64,000 nt of DNA, taken from Simmondsia chinensis. Its lineage: Eukaryota > Streptophyta > Magnoliopsida > Caryophyllales > Simmondsiaceae. Positions 1 to 10,117 of this stretch are shown in pieces. The notes beneath the pieces were generated by a model that saw nothing but the letters and a program-made list of their open reading frames with translations, ran no database searches and was not told the origin of the DNA. The stretch's first letter is position 1. The number at the start of each line of letters is the position of its first letter. The position numbers and the translations under genes are program-made. The stretch spans positions 6,393,320 through 6,457,319 of the forward strand of contig JAGTTD010000007.1 in NCBI GenBank assembly GCA_018398585.1, in the 5' to 3' direction.

Positions 1-243
1 GGACATTGTGATATGCTTCCACCAATGGGATAAGCTTCAGAGACCAATTTGCCTCGGTTTATAGCTCAAGTTCGATGCAAACAACGTGGCTTGAGTGAAG
101 GGGTAAACAAGGAGAATATACTCAATTTATTGCAGAATGTTTCCACATCTCAGGCAATTGGGGTCTCTAATGATCCTTCTTCGATGAAGATTTTTGTTCG
201 TGGCAAGGGCATTTGAAAGGGCCCTCGACATAAAATGCTTAAT

Positions 244-245
<2 letters not shown>

Positions 246-284
<39 letters not shown>
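246..284. repeat. 39-base G homopolymer inside LINE A
   Basis: Uninterrupted run of 39 G. On the coding (minus) strand it reads as about 13 prolines between a VPSLPGFMVHS-like segment and RIKHFMSRALSNAL. In related LINEs these segments are separated by well over 100 other residues. The run therefore stands where real sequence is missing. Deletion plus slippage or an assembly/base-calling artefact are both possible. Confidence 0.9.
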
Positions 285-1335
285 CGCTGTGAGAGTGGAC
301 CATGAAACCCGGGAGGCTGGGAACCCACTTGTCTTTCCAGATGTTGATATCTTTCCCACTCACAACGTTCCATCTAAGACCTTTTTCAAAGAGATTGCGT
401 CCCTCAATGATGCTATGCCATCCCCAAGAGGGATTATAGCCCATTCTTGCGTCCCTGAAAGAACAATTCGGAAAATAAATTTCCTTGAGAATTTGGACCC
501 ATAGGGCATTTGGATTTTTGATGGCTCTCCAAGCTTCTTTAGCAAGGACAGCGCGATTGGCACCCGCCATGTCCCTAAAGTCCAATTCCCCCTTAAGCTT
601 AGGAGTAGAGATCTTCCCCCTAGGTTTTCCAATGAATTCTATTTTCATCTGGGCCTCCCCATTCCACTAGAAGCGAGCAATCATGCTGTTGATTTTTTTG
701 CAAAGGTGGTAGGGATAAGAAAAGCACTCATGACATACAAGGGAATGGCCAAAATGACAGATTTTCTTGAGAACCTCTCTTCCGGCATGTGAAAGGAGAT
801 TTGCTTTCCACCCTTGGATTTTACCTCTGATATAGTCCAAGAGGAAATTGAGAGCAAGTTGTTTTGAACAGGCCCATAGGATGCGAGAGCCCAGATACAT
901 TTCTTCCTTCTAAAGGAGCTCAACTCCCATAATTCTCATACACTCCTCTCTAACATCCGGAGGGGTGTTAGAGGAGAAGAAAGCATGAGATTTATTGAAG
1001 TTTATCCTTTGGCCGAAGGCATGGCAAAAGGTAGAAAGGATATCCATGATCATGCGGCATGTATGCGGCGTGGCCTAAAAGAACATAACACAGTCATCAG
1101 CAAACAGTAGGTGGGCAAGGTCTGGGCAAGAGGGTCTGATGTGGAACCTCCCCCAAAGGCCCAAGTTTTCAGGATCCCGAATAAGACAAGATAATCCCTC
1201 CAGCATGATGAGGAAGAGAAACAGTGAGAGGGGGTCACCCTGTCTGAGGCCCTGGGAGATGATAATATTGCGAAGACGTTCACCGTTAACAACCGGAGAG
1301 ATTTGAACCGAAGACACACATTCCATAATCCAATC

Positions 1336-1349
1336 GGGGGGGGGGGGGG
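1336..1349. repeat. 14-base G homopolymer inside the LINE A reverse transcriptase
   Basis: Fourteen G in a row. On the minus strand this puts four to five prolines between AFPLPCHGEDRA-type sequence and DWIMECVSSVQIS, where the RT family has a short variable segment just before WI.CV. It replaces coding sequence rather than lying in a spacer. Confidence 0.85.
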
Positions 1350-2205
1350 CTCGATCTTCTCCATGACACGGCAAAGGAAAGGCCACTCAACCTAGTCATA
1401 AGCTTTTGCTAGGTCGAGCTTGAGGGCGAGGAAATGCTTTCTTCCTTTTCTACTATTTTTTAGTGCGTGGAAGGCTTCATGGGCAATGAGGATGTTGTCT
1501 TGTATGAGTTGGCCCTTAATAAAGGTTGTTTAGTTCTGGGACACAAGGTCGTTCATGAGGGGTTTGAGCCTATTTGTGAGGATTTTTGCAATGCTTTTAT
1601 AACGGAAATTACAAAGGCTAATTGGGTGGAAGTGGCTTATGTGTTACGGTCTATTAATTTTGGGAATGAGAATGATATTTATTTTATTTGTAGAAGAAAG
1701 CATTTTCTTACCCTTAAAAAAGCCTTTAACGGCTTCGATCACGTCGTGTGAGACAATATCCCAAAAGGATGTATAGAAAATACCAGAAAAACCATCGGGG
1801 CCCAGTGCTTTAAGCCCTCCCATCTGAAACAACTGCTGAAATCTCAAGCTCAATAACTGCAGCAGTGAGGGATCTAAGTACCTCGGGTTAACAGTCAGGG
1901 GGATTGAGTTCAGCACTTTTTCTATGTTCTGGGTTGCTTTTGCAGTGTAGAACGCCTCAAAATGATCGAGAATGTGATGCTTTATTATCTCCTAGTCTTT
2001 CACCCAGCCGAGGTCATCGATTTTAAGCATGAGGTTGTATTTCTTCTCCTTTGTAGGGTAGATGTTGCATGGAAGAATTTTCTGTTCTTGCCTCCAAGCT
2101 TAAGCCAATTCACTTGGGACTTTTGGTGCCAGAATCTTTCTTTTGCTTCCCACCACTTTCTCGAGTTCTCCATGATCTGAGCTTCTTCCTCCTCATCTAT
2201 TTTGA

Positions 2206-3271
2206 AATTTGATCTGCGCTTTTTATATATTCAAGTGTTTGAACCACATGACAAAAAATTGCATATTCTGTAAGTGAGTTTAATTTAGCATAGATTGCAT
2301 CCTTGTATTTTATCCGATCATTGCTTTGTTGACATCCCTGAATCGACTTCAGTTTAAGATGTTTGCAATTTTTAAGCAATTCAATAACTATTGTACATAC
2401 AAATATCTGATAAATAATAGTCTCATTTTGATTCTATCATATTTTAGTATGACATAATATATTGAGTTCTCTTCACTCTCGATGTTTTTATTATTTTCAC
2501 TAGTTTCAGGTGCCTACATTCATAAGGAGTCATTTTGCCTTTTTTATTTACTACTTTTTGTATGATTACCTCTTTAGGAGGTCCACAAGTAATAAAGAGA
2601 CCAACTTACTTATTTGCTTCCTTTTCTTTTTTGGATTTTTATTTTTGAAATTGATAAGTCTATCGCACTTAGCGCGCAATGGATGCATTGGCTAATGTGC
2701 TAGAAGATTGCTTTTCTAGAATATCAATTCCAGCATGAGCATTTATTATAGTACATAAGATTTAGTCACTCTCTTTGTATTAATTTCTTTCCTTCATCTT
2801 AGAAATTTCTTTTATCACATTTACAATCAACAAAATGTGTTTTAAAAACATATGTAGTCAGTGGTTCAATATATTTTATAATTAATAGGATCCAAACCTG
2901 ACATAAATACAAGTCTTCAGTGTACCCTTTTTGTGCATTGTGGTGGAGCAATTAGAATATGCATTACCAAAACACAAATTAGTTGATGTGATATAGTTGG
3001 TTTTTATCCAAGGACTAGTTACGATTGAGAGTATTTATGATAAGGAGTTTACTAAGTACAAATTCATGCTGCAGCATACAATATTGCATGTCCGCAATCC
3101 AAATAGGAAACTTCCCTTTTTTTTTTTTATAAAGTAATGGTCTAGTGATTAATTGCAAAAGTTCAAGACAATTTTGTGTTTTGAGTGGCTTCAGGATGCT
3201 CAAATACAATTCCAATTGAGATACAATAATTATTAACTTCTTATTGAGGAGGCTATTTTTTTTAAACAGAT
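2206..3271. other. AT-rich spacer without a recognisable gene
   Basis: About 1.07 kb of AT-rich sequence between LINE A and the TSD of the next LTR element. Short ORFs here (60-70 codons) have no recognisable domain, and I see no clear repeat ends. Confidence 0.6.
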
Positions 3272-3276
3272 AATAA

Positions 3277-3696
3277 TGTTAAGGTTGGAAACTGATGGTA
3301 TCCTAAAATCGATAATTTATGACTGAATTTATTAGTGCTGAATGATGTCGACACTTAAGCTGCTGGAAGTTATGAATGTAAAGGCCTATAAACGGGACCT
3401 CTTGTGCCATGGTTTAGGAAGAGATTGAAAGCATGGGATAAAAATGTAGTCCAAAGAGTGGTAGTTGACTATGAGAGGGAGAGACATTATTGTAATACTT
3501 CTATTCAAATAGTGAAATTATGTTACTCTCTCTCAATAGAGGTAAGTTTCAGCTGAACCATATAAATTCCAGTGTCTCAAATAAATCCCCCAATCTCTTT
3601 ATTTATGTTTGCTATTTTGAATTATGTTTTGGTGATTTTGAGTGGTCCTAGCAACTAATATTTTAGAAGGTATTAGTTGTTGTGAAGTTCCTAACA
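3277..3696 (+). repeat. 5' LTR of the non-autonomous element
   Basis: Begins TGTTAAGG and ends CCTAACA, the usual TG...CA ends. Aligns along its length with 4950-5370. Confidence 0.88.
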
Positions 3697-3698
3697 GC

Positions 3699-3711
3699 TA
3701 GTATTAGAGCC
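3699..3711 (+). other. Primer binding site, decayed initiator-Met type
   Basis: TAGTATTAGAGCC, two bases after the 5' LTR, resembles TGGTATCAGAGCC, which pairs with the 3' end of initiator tRNA-Met. Confidence 0.7.
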
Positions 3712-4940
3712 TCAGGCGGAACCTAAATCGGCGAAGTAGCTGTTTGAGTGGGAGGAAAGGACCAGTGGTACTGTTGCGGCGAGAAAAAATAAAATAAAAT
3801 AAAATAGAGCCTGAAAGCGCATAGTGGCGCGTGAACAGTGAAAGACGCGCGAGTCGTGTTGGTGGCGCGTGGGTGGTGCACGGAGGCGCGTGGCAGCATG
3901 TTGGTGCTGCATGGTGGTGAATGAATGAGAAAGACTAGATTGGTTCACCTGGGTAGTAGATTACGGCGAGATCTTAGCAGTCAAGTGAATCAAGGATGAA
4001 AATTGAGGCAGAGGTGACGGTGGTTCGACGCTCGGGAGAGCGCGTCTGGAACAAGCTAGCAACGGTAGAGTCGGGGTTGGTCGTGGCGGTGACGGAGAAA
4101 GCCTAACGCCGATGGACGTTCATTAACGGCGGTGGTTCGCGGCAGCAATTATTCAAGGAGATCTAAAGTTTTTCTCGGTTAAGATGATGACCGGAAGTCG
4201 AAATCCGGTGGTGGTCGTCGGAAATCTGACCTTGGTGTCGACGGCCTAGGGGTTGATGTGAAAGACAGTGGTTGTCGGCGTGGGGCTTCGAACGTGGCGG
4301 AGTTGCGCGTCTCGAGCTGGCCAGTCAGTCCGGCGGTGATTCGGTGGTGGCTGCGAAGTCGATGACGAAGGTGAGACAACATGGGATCGAAAACTGGTGA
4401 AATGGTTGTCGTTCGTGGTGGTTCTTGGTGGAAGAGAGCCGGTGAGCATCGTCTATGGTGTTCGACACCAATGGCAAGGATTCGAAGCTCCGGTGATGCT
4501 CGAGTGTCACGGGAAGAAGTGAAGCCGGCGACTAGCGGTGGTGGCCGGCATCGGGTGTTGCGGTTGAGGGAAAGACCAGACGAAGAGTCTCAGATTAGAG
4601 AGCGTTACAGAAGAGAATGACGGGAGATGAAGATGAAGGGACGAGAGAGTGGGGGAAGGAAGATGTCAGAAATTTTTGGGTCTGGGTCAGAATTAGGTTG
4701 ACCAAAAGAATTTAAGACCAAAAATTAATCTCGGTTTTTTCTCTAGTTGTTTTAAGCTTGATTTTATTTTCCTTAAGGTCCCGGTAATAAATGGGTTTAG
4801 ATTAACTAGTTATTGAAGCGAAAAATTATTGGACTAGATTAAAAAATTAAAATGAAAGCTGGCATATGTTAATTGCGTGTGAGGGGGAAGCATGGAGGAC
4901 CATTGTAAAAATATTATTTGTAATCCTCATCAGTCTCCAA
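3712..4940. other. GC-richer interior of the non-autonomous LTR element
   Basis: Contains GGCGCG/CGCGTGG-rich stretches and several overlapping short ORFs (for example 4381-4620 +, 4179-4382 -). None shows a retroviral or known host domain. Its composition clearly differs from the AT-rich LTRs and flanks. It could be captured host sequence or the decayed remains of a 5' leader; I cannot tell. Confidence 0.55.
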
Positions 4941-4949
4941 GTGGGAGAT

Positions 4950-5370
4950 TATTAAGGTTGGAGACTGATGGTATCCTAAAATCGGTAATTCATGATTGGA
5001 TTTATTGGTGCCCAACGATGGTGACTCTTAGGCTGCCGGAAGTTATGAATGTATAAGCCTATAAATAGGACCTCTTGTGCTATGGTTTAGGAAAGGGTTA
5101 AAAGCATGGGATAAAAATGTAGACCAAATAGTGAGAGGTAGACTGTGAAAGTGAGAGACTCTGTTATAATACCTCTGCTCAAATAGTGAAATTGTGTTGC
5201 TCCTTCTCTGTGGACATAGACTTCGCTTAAACCAAGTAAATTCCGGTGTCTCAAATTATTCCTCCAATCCCTTTATTTATGTTTACTATTTTGATTTACG
5301 TTTCGGTGTTTCTGGGTGGACCTAACAACTAATATTCCATAAGGTATTAATTGTTGTGAAGTTCCTAACA
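4950..5370 (+). repeat. 3' LTR of the non-autonomous element
   Basis: Starts TATTAAGG (the TG end has changed to TA) directly after the purine tract and ends CCTAACA before the AATAA target duplication. Confidence 0.85.
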
Positions 5371-5408
5371 AATAAGGAATGTAATTGTTTTTGATTTAAG
5401 CATCAAAT

Positions 5409-5855
5409 TTGATGTTTAGGAACGAGCTGGCTCGTCATAAAGCTTGAAAAGTTTGGCTCGCTTTGAGCTCGAGCCGAGCTTGAACCAGTTTGTTTAGCTT
5501 ATCAAACCGAGCCCAAGTCTAGTGAAGCTCGAGCTCGTAGACTCGCGAGCCTAAACGAGCCATTTTCAATATAATATATTCGCTTGAATATTGCTCAATG
5601 AAGCCAAATTGGAGCGTAAATGAGTCGAACCCCGCTCGAACGAGCCTATATTTAGCTTAAGTGAGCCAAAATATTACAAGTTTAATTCGAAACTTAGCGA
5701 GCTTAGATTGAGCCGAGCCAAGCCCAAGCTCGAGCTTGAGCCCGAGCTTTTCAAGCTACACGAACTTCGAGCCTAGCCTGAGTCGAGCTTAATGCCAACG
5801 GGCTAAGCCTCGAGCCTGGCAGACTCGGACTCACCTCAGCTCAAATACACCCCTA
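5409..5855 (-). mobile_element. GAGCTCGAGC-rich hAT-like MITE, copy 1
   Basis: A 450-bp stretch packed with AGCTCGAGCC/GAGCTTGAGC words that form many short palindromes. It ends CAAATACACCCCTA, the reverse complement of the TAGGGTGTATTTAAG end of the better preserved copy at 32462-32830. Its left end (GATGTTTAGGAACGAGCTGGCTCGTC) aligns with the other end of that copy. No target duplication can be read, so it is old. Confidence 0.65.
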
Positions 5856-6089
5856 TTTAGAGATCATTTTGGTTAATAACATAATTTAAGGGGTTATTTA
5901 TAAAATTAAAAATATTAGGGATGAGTTATATCTAATATCAAATTTAAGAGACTGTTATTTTCAAATTAAAAACAACTGAGGGAATTATAGTTTTTTGAAT
6001 ATTAAGTTTGATATATGCAGGAGCGATTTTAATTTAATATCATAGTTCGTGCTATTATTTTTTAAATTTGAATGCAAACAGGTGAATTG

Positions 6090-6255
6090 TACCTAATATC
6101 CTAGGAAGTCCTCCTGTTGCATCTCTCAGGTTGGGGGTTTTTAAAATAACGTCTTTTCAGGACAATATCCTAAAGGGGAAGGTTGTGTACATCCATCCCC
6201 TAACCGCTTGAGACCCTGCTTAGGCGGAAGTCCTTGGGGTACTGGAAATATTGCT
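6090..6255 (+). mobile_element. SINE with 5S rRNA-derived head, 5'-truncated
   Basis: Starts in the last part of a 5S-like head (CCTAGGAAGTCCTCCTGTTGC; compare 5S CCTGGGAAGTCCTCGTGTTGC), then runs into the common SINE body: a hairpin-like CTTTTCAGG...CCTAAAG, GGTTGTGTACATCC, AGACCCTGCTTAGGCGG and a GGTACTGG end. It lies directly upstream of a fuller copy in the same orientation. Confidence 0.7.
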
Positions 6256-6264
6256 TTGACCTAA

Positions 6265-6508
6265 GAGGGTACCAATACGTAAGCACCAGATCCCATTAGA
6301 ACTCCGAAGTTGAGCGTGCTTGGGCGAGAATAGTACCAAGATGGGTGAGCTCCTGAAAAGTCCTCATGTTGCCCCCTTCAGTTTAGGGGTTCTCGGAAAC
6401 AACCTCCCTTCAGGATAGTACCCTGAAAGGGGGAAGGCCATGTACATCCACCTCCCCAAAGACTCTGCTTAGGCAGGAGCCCTTAGGGCACTAAAAATGT
6501 TATTGCTT
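6265..6508 (+). mobile_element. SINE with near-complete 5S rRNA head (SINE3-like), copy 2
   Basis: 6265-6375 matches most of a plant 5S rRNA gene: CAGATCCCATTAGAACTCCG, AAGTTGAGCGTGCTTGGGCG, AGTACCAAGATGGGTGA, AAGTCCTCATGTTGC. These cover the internal type 1 pol III promoter (box A, intermediate element, box C). The 5S part continues without a break into the shared body: CTTCAGGATAGTACCCTGAAAG hairpin, GGCCATGTACATCC, AGACTCTGCTTAGGCAGGAG, GGGCACTAAAAATG. A 5S head joined to a LINE-like tail makes this a SINE and not a 5S gene. No LTRs surround it, so it is not a Cassandra element. Confidence 0.85.
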
Positions 6509-6672
6509 TTATCATAATTTAGGAGACTATTATTTTTTAAGTTCGGTAATAAATAGTAAGTTATATTTAATTTAATCATCAGAGTTGATGGGCAAGTACA
6601 ATTTTTTTGTTTAATTTTCTAAAAATTTAATAACCCTGAATTAAGTTTTTTGAAATTTGATAGTATAGAGTA

Positions 6673-7911
6673 TGGCAAAATATAGTAAAACTCCCTAAAC
6701 TTTATAATTAATCACAACATATTTCCAGCACTTTCAATTTTGAAAAATAGCCACCTGAACTTTGTAATTTTATACAACTCAACCCTTCACTTTCAATTTT
6801 AAAAAATAGCTCCCTAAACTTTGTAAATTAACACAACACACCCCCTGCATTTTCAATTTCATAAAATAGTCTCCCGAACTTTGTTATTAGTCACAACTCA
6901 CCCCCCGAACTTTGTTAATAAATATAACACACCACTTAGACATTTATAAATTTTAAAATAAAAAAGTATGAAATTAAAAAATTTTGAATAAACTATGAAA
7001 GATAATTTGTGGAAAAAGTGGAATAAAATATAATAATAATTTAAAATTTTATTTTCAATATTTTTAAAAAATACTTTTTAGTATTTATTTTCAAATTTTT
7101 AATTTCATATTTTTTTTAGTTTTAAATTTTTAATCTAATTTTAGAATTTATTTTTCAAAAAAATATTATATTTTTTCTTTTAGAAATTTAAAAACTATTT
7201 TAATATTTTTTATTTACTATATTAATTAAAATAATTATTTTTTATAAATATTTAAAAATTATCTTATCTTTTATCTAAAAATATAAAGCTCATAGCTTTC
7301 GTCTAAAAACATAATTTCCTATCTTGTGTACAAAACTAAAAAATCTTTCATTTTTAATTTGATACAAAGCTGCTACTTTTCGTCTAAAAATATAAATTCC
7401 TATATTTTGTATAAAATTAGAAAATCACTTATTTTTAATTAGATAGATCTTGTTATTTTAATTTTATTATTCTAATTTTTATTAAAATTAAAAAATATTA
7501 TTATATTTTTTCAAAATTTTTCCCATTTTTTTTCCTAATTTGTTTTAAATTTCAAATTTTGTATATTTTTTTAAAAAAATCTTTAATAATTTATTTAAAA
7601 TTTTTAATTTTCATACTTTTTATTTTAAAATTTGTAAATGTCTAAATGGTGTGTTATATTTAGTGATAAAGTTCGGGGGGTGAGTTATGACTAATAACAA
7701 AATTTAGGGGGTTATTTATGAAATTGAAAGTGCAGGGAGTGTGTTGTATTAATTTGCAAAGTTCAGGGAGCTATTTTTTGAAATTGAAAATGTAGGGGGT
7801 GTGTCATGTTTAATTACAAAGTTCAGGAGGCTGTTTTTTAAAATTAAAAGTATAGAGAGTGTATTGTGATTAATTACAAAATTCAGGAGGTCTCACTATA
7901 TTTTGCCTCAC
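6673..7911. mobile_element. Foldback element with long terminal inverted repeats built from short subrepeats
   Basis: The left arm (from GGCAAAATATAGTAAAACTC) and right arm (ending ACTATATTTTGCC) are inverted copies of each other over about 300 bp and more loosely over about 500 bp. Each arm holds four to five copies of a roughly 60-bp unit containing CTCCCTGAACTTTGTAATTA and CACACCCCCTGCA-like words. The centre is extremely AT-rich. AGAGTA occurs at both edges (6667-6672, 7912-7917) and may be the target duplication. There is no coding capacity. Confidence 0.8.
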
Positions 7912-7917
7912 AGAGTA

Positions 7918-8330
7918 AATAGTGTTCTTGGGCTTTTTGCCTTCTCCCTCTTCTTTCTTTACTCTGTCTCTCCTCCATTATTGTCGTCTCTTAAAAATTT
8001 TCCCAAAAAATCTCATTTATTTCTTCATAATCGTTTACATCTCAGTTCAGTTTCTCTCTCTCTACTTATTTACTTCCCTAACCGAACCTACGATTTCTTC
8101 CCTGACAAATAGTCATTTGCCCCCCTTTTTTTCCAGGTTGTATGGCGCCTCTCCCTATTTTTGTGGTGTTTCCAAGACCCCCAAAATATTTTTTTGCCGT
8201 TTTTGCAAATCTAGTTGCCTCTTTCGTTTACGCCGTGCTTCTACTTCAAGCTTTGTTACCTGCTCAGGTCCTCACTCTTATTGTTCTCTTAAGACTTTCT
8301 ATAATTCATTTCACTTGCCACTGAGGCAAT
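7918..8330 (+). other. Pyrimidine-rich leader upstream of the LINE B endonuclease
   Basis: Rich in CTCTCT/TTCTTT and directly precedes the LINE B endonuclease start. It could be the LINE 5' leader or remains of ORF1. The overlapping ORFs here (7922-8332 and others) show no recognisable domain. Confidence 0.4.
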
Positions 8331-9146
8331 GAGTCTCGTATGCTGGAATTGTTAAGGGCTTGGAGGCCCCTTGACAATTCACGCTTTGAGGGAGGTGACT
8401 AGTAAGTTTAAGCCCTATGTTGTTTTTTTGGCTAAAACGAAATAGAAAAGAGAGTTTGTGGTTAGATCCTTAAACAGGCTCAATTTTCATACTGTTTATG
8501 TGGTGAATTTTTGAGGGTCTGTCAGGAGGACTAGCTATGGGATGGAACAACGAGATCAAAGTGAACGTGGTGTTCAGCTCTAACAGAATAATTGAAGTTT
8601 GGATCAAAATGGTCCACACTATGAAAAGATGGAGTCATGTTTTTGTTTATGGAGGATCTATGGCCTGTAAGAAGACTAGATTTTGGGAAGGGTTATGTTA
8701 GGTTTGTTAGGGTGACTGATCCTATGGCTGTGTTATGGGACTTTAATGCAATCTCCTCGGTGTTTGACAGGATGAATGGCTCGATTGTGTCACAATCCCC
8801 ACTAGACATGATAGGCAGGATCTATGATCTTTATCAACTCAAGGATATTGAAACTAAGGATTGTAGGTACTCGTGGACGTACAAAAGAGATGGGGAAATC
8901 CTAATGAGAGCACGTATTGATAAAATTATGGTGAATTACTCCTGGCTATCCCTTTTTGAATTTGTGGAAGCGATCCTTATGTCGGCTGTCGGATCAGATC
9001 ATTCCCCAGTAATTATTCTTCTTGAGGGGTCAGCTCTTAAGCCAAAGCCAATTTTCAAATTTGAAACTAAATGGCTGCTTAAAGATGACCGTGCTAAAAC
9101 TATTAGGAAGGGATCCAGAAGGCTTACAGAGGATCAAAAATGTTAA
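8331..9146 (+). pseudogene. LINE B AP-endonuclease domain (broken)
   Basis: Opens with MSLVCWN..GLGGP, the usual start of plant LINE ORF2 endonuclease, followed by stops. The ORF at 8637-9146 carries AVLWDFNAISS (family GDFN; the Gly is changed here), YSWTYKR and the C-terminal GSDHSPVI motif with the catalytic Asp-His pair. The missing ORF continuity between 8450 and 8637 and the WDFN change argue against activity. Confidence 0.8.
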
Positions 9147-9391
9147 AGGTTCAACAAAAGCTCTCTAGATGCAAGAAAAATTTAATTCAATGGTGGAGTG
9201 TCAAAAAGAAGGCCAGGAATAACTTGGTTCAGGGGTTAGTTCAAAAGCTTGAGTTGATTCAAAGTACTAATTAACCTCCTAGCAGTAGAGAGTACGAGCT
9301 TTGCTTGAAGGAGCAGTTGAAGAAGATATGGGAAGCTGAAGAAAGGCGCTAGTATCAACGATCCTGGATTAATTGGCCCAAGTACGGGGAC

Positions 9392-9428
9392 AACAACAAC
9401 AACAACAACACTTCCAGTGCCTCTGCTT
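9392..9428 (-). mobile_element. 37-bp SINE scrap with perfect 12-bp target-site duplication
   Basis: A (CAA)n tail plus CACTTCCAGTGCCTCTGCTT, which matches only the 3' end of the window's SINE/LINE tail on the minus strand. It is flanked by AAGTACGGGGAC at 9380-9391 and 9429-9440. It looks like a target-primed insertion that stopped almost at once. Confidence 0.8.
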
Positions 9429-9818
9429 AAGTACGGGGACAAGAACACTAAATTTTTTCATGCTTCAACTCTTTGAAGGAGAAGATCTAATTCTATGATG
9501 AGGCTTAAAGATGACCGGGACAACTAGGTGGAAAATAACAATGATGTCCATGAAGCTGTCCTCTAGTATTTCAGGAATCCATATGTTGCTAAGGAAGGGG
9601 AGGCTGCGAGTTTTTGGGAACGTATTTCAAAAAAAATTTCCTAAACGACTAGAACGAGTACAGCGAAAAATCGATATGAAATTTTTAATTTTAAATCTAA
9701 TATCCTGGTGTAATTAAATTATTTAATTAGACTTAAATCTTACTCTAATAGGTTCATAATATAACAAACAAAACATCAAATAAAACAAGTATGCATATAT
9801 GTATATATATAGGAACAT

Positions 9819-10040
9819 ACCCAGTGCTTCAAGGGCTCCCGCTTACGCAGGGTCTGGGGGGGGCGGATGTACGCAGCCTTCCCCCTTCAGGATGTTAACC
9901 TGAAGAGAGGCTGTTTCCCAGTGCCCCCAACCTGAGGGTGAGGACTTCCCGGGAGGTCACCCATCCTGGTACTACTCTCGCCCAAGCACGCTTAATTTTG
10001 GAGTTCTAATGGGATCCGGTGACAGCGTGTTGGTGCCCTC
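9819..10040 (-). mobile_element. SINE with full 5S rRNA head (SINE3-like), copy 3
   Basis: On the minus strand, from 10040 downward: 5S-like GAGGGCACCAACACGCTGTC, CACCGGATCCCATTAGAAC, TTAAGCGTGCTTGGGCGAGA, GTAGTACCAGGATGGGTGAC, CTCCCGGGAAGTCCTCA; then body CAGGTTGGGGGCACTGGG, AACAGCCTCTCTTCAGG, GAAGGGGGAAGGCTGCGTAC, AGACCCTGCGTAAGCGGGAG and GAAGCACTGGGT. The pol III internal promoter elements are better kept than in the 6265 copy. It gives the clearest picture of the family: about 110 nt of 5S plus about 110 nt of body. Confidence 0.88.
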
Positions 10041-10044
10041 TTTG

Positions 10045-10045
<1 letters not shown>

Positions 10046-10116
<71 letters not shown>
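10046..10116. repeat. (AT)n then (GTAT)n microsatellite
   Basis: About 23 AT units (10048-10094) followed by about six GTAT units, directly abutting the 5' end of the 5S-headed SINE. Confidence 0.9.

Positions 10117-10117
<1 letters not shown>

Larger units (their letters stand above)
1..2205 (-). mobile_element. LINE A, L1-type non-LTR retrotransposon relic (runs off the left edge)
   Basis: On the minus strand this reads in order: end of the endonuclease-RT linker (about 2203-2000, with a NWLKLGGKN-type motif), RT start (1916-1644, KALGPDGFSGIFY), RT core (1386-1075, RQGDPLSLFLF and the catalytic FADD), RT thumb/connection (900-667, 648-360) and the start of the zf-RVT zinc domain (LHRRRIIRDPNCLRCG) near 200. 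Stops and frameshifts break it throughout, so it is dead. The RNase H end and poly(A) tail would lie left of base 1. The 5' end fades near 2205, with no endonuclease seen, so it is 5'-truncated. Two G runs interrupt the protein where family members have other sequence. Confidence 0.85.
3277..5370 (+). mobile_element. Non-autonomous LTR retrotransposon (2.1 kb) with target-site duplication
   Basis: Two direct repeats of about 420 bp (3277-3696, 4950-5370) flank a 1.25 kb interior. The 5-bp duplication AATAA lies at 3272-3276 and 5371-5375. After the left LTR comes TAGTATTAGAGCC (3699-3711), a decayed form of the initiator-Met primer site TGGTATCAGAGC typical of plant elements. Before the right LTR is the purine tract GTGGGAGAT (4941-4949). 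The interior has no gag, protease, RT or integrase, so the element needed proteins in trans. The LTRs differ at many sites, so the insertion is old. The copia-like PPT and PBS suggest a Ty1/copia helper; this is inference. Confidence 0.88.

Noticed and set aside
127..504. Proline- or glycine-rich ORFs
   Set aside because: They are translations of the G39 run inside LINE A.
4179..4620. Host gene in the GC-rich interior of the small LTR element
   Set aside because: Short overlapping ORFs on both strands with low-complexity Arg/Gly/Pro composition and no recognisable domain.
6265..6375. 5S rRNA gene
   Set aside because: It fuses directly into the shared SINE body, has several changes from 5S, and a second copy has the same junction. 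It is a SINE head.
6265..10040. Cassandra TRIM elements
   Set aside because: Cassandra carries 5S inside LTRs with a primer site. No LTR pair or primer site surrounds these copies, and they end in a LINE-like tail.
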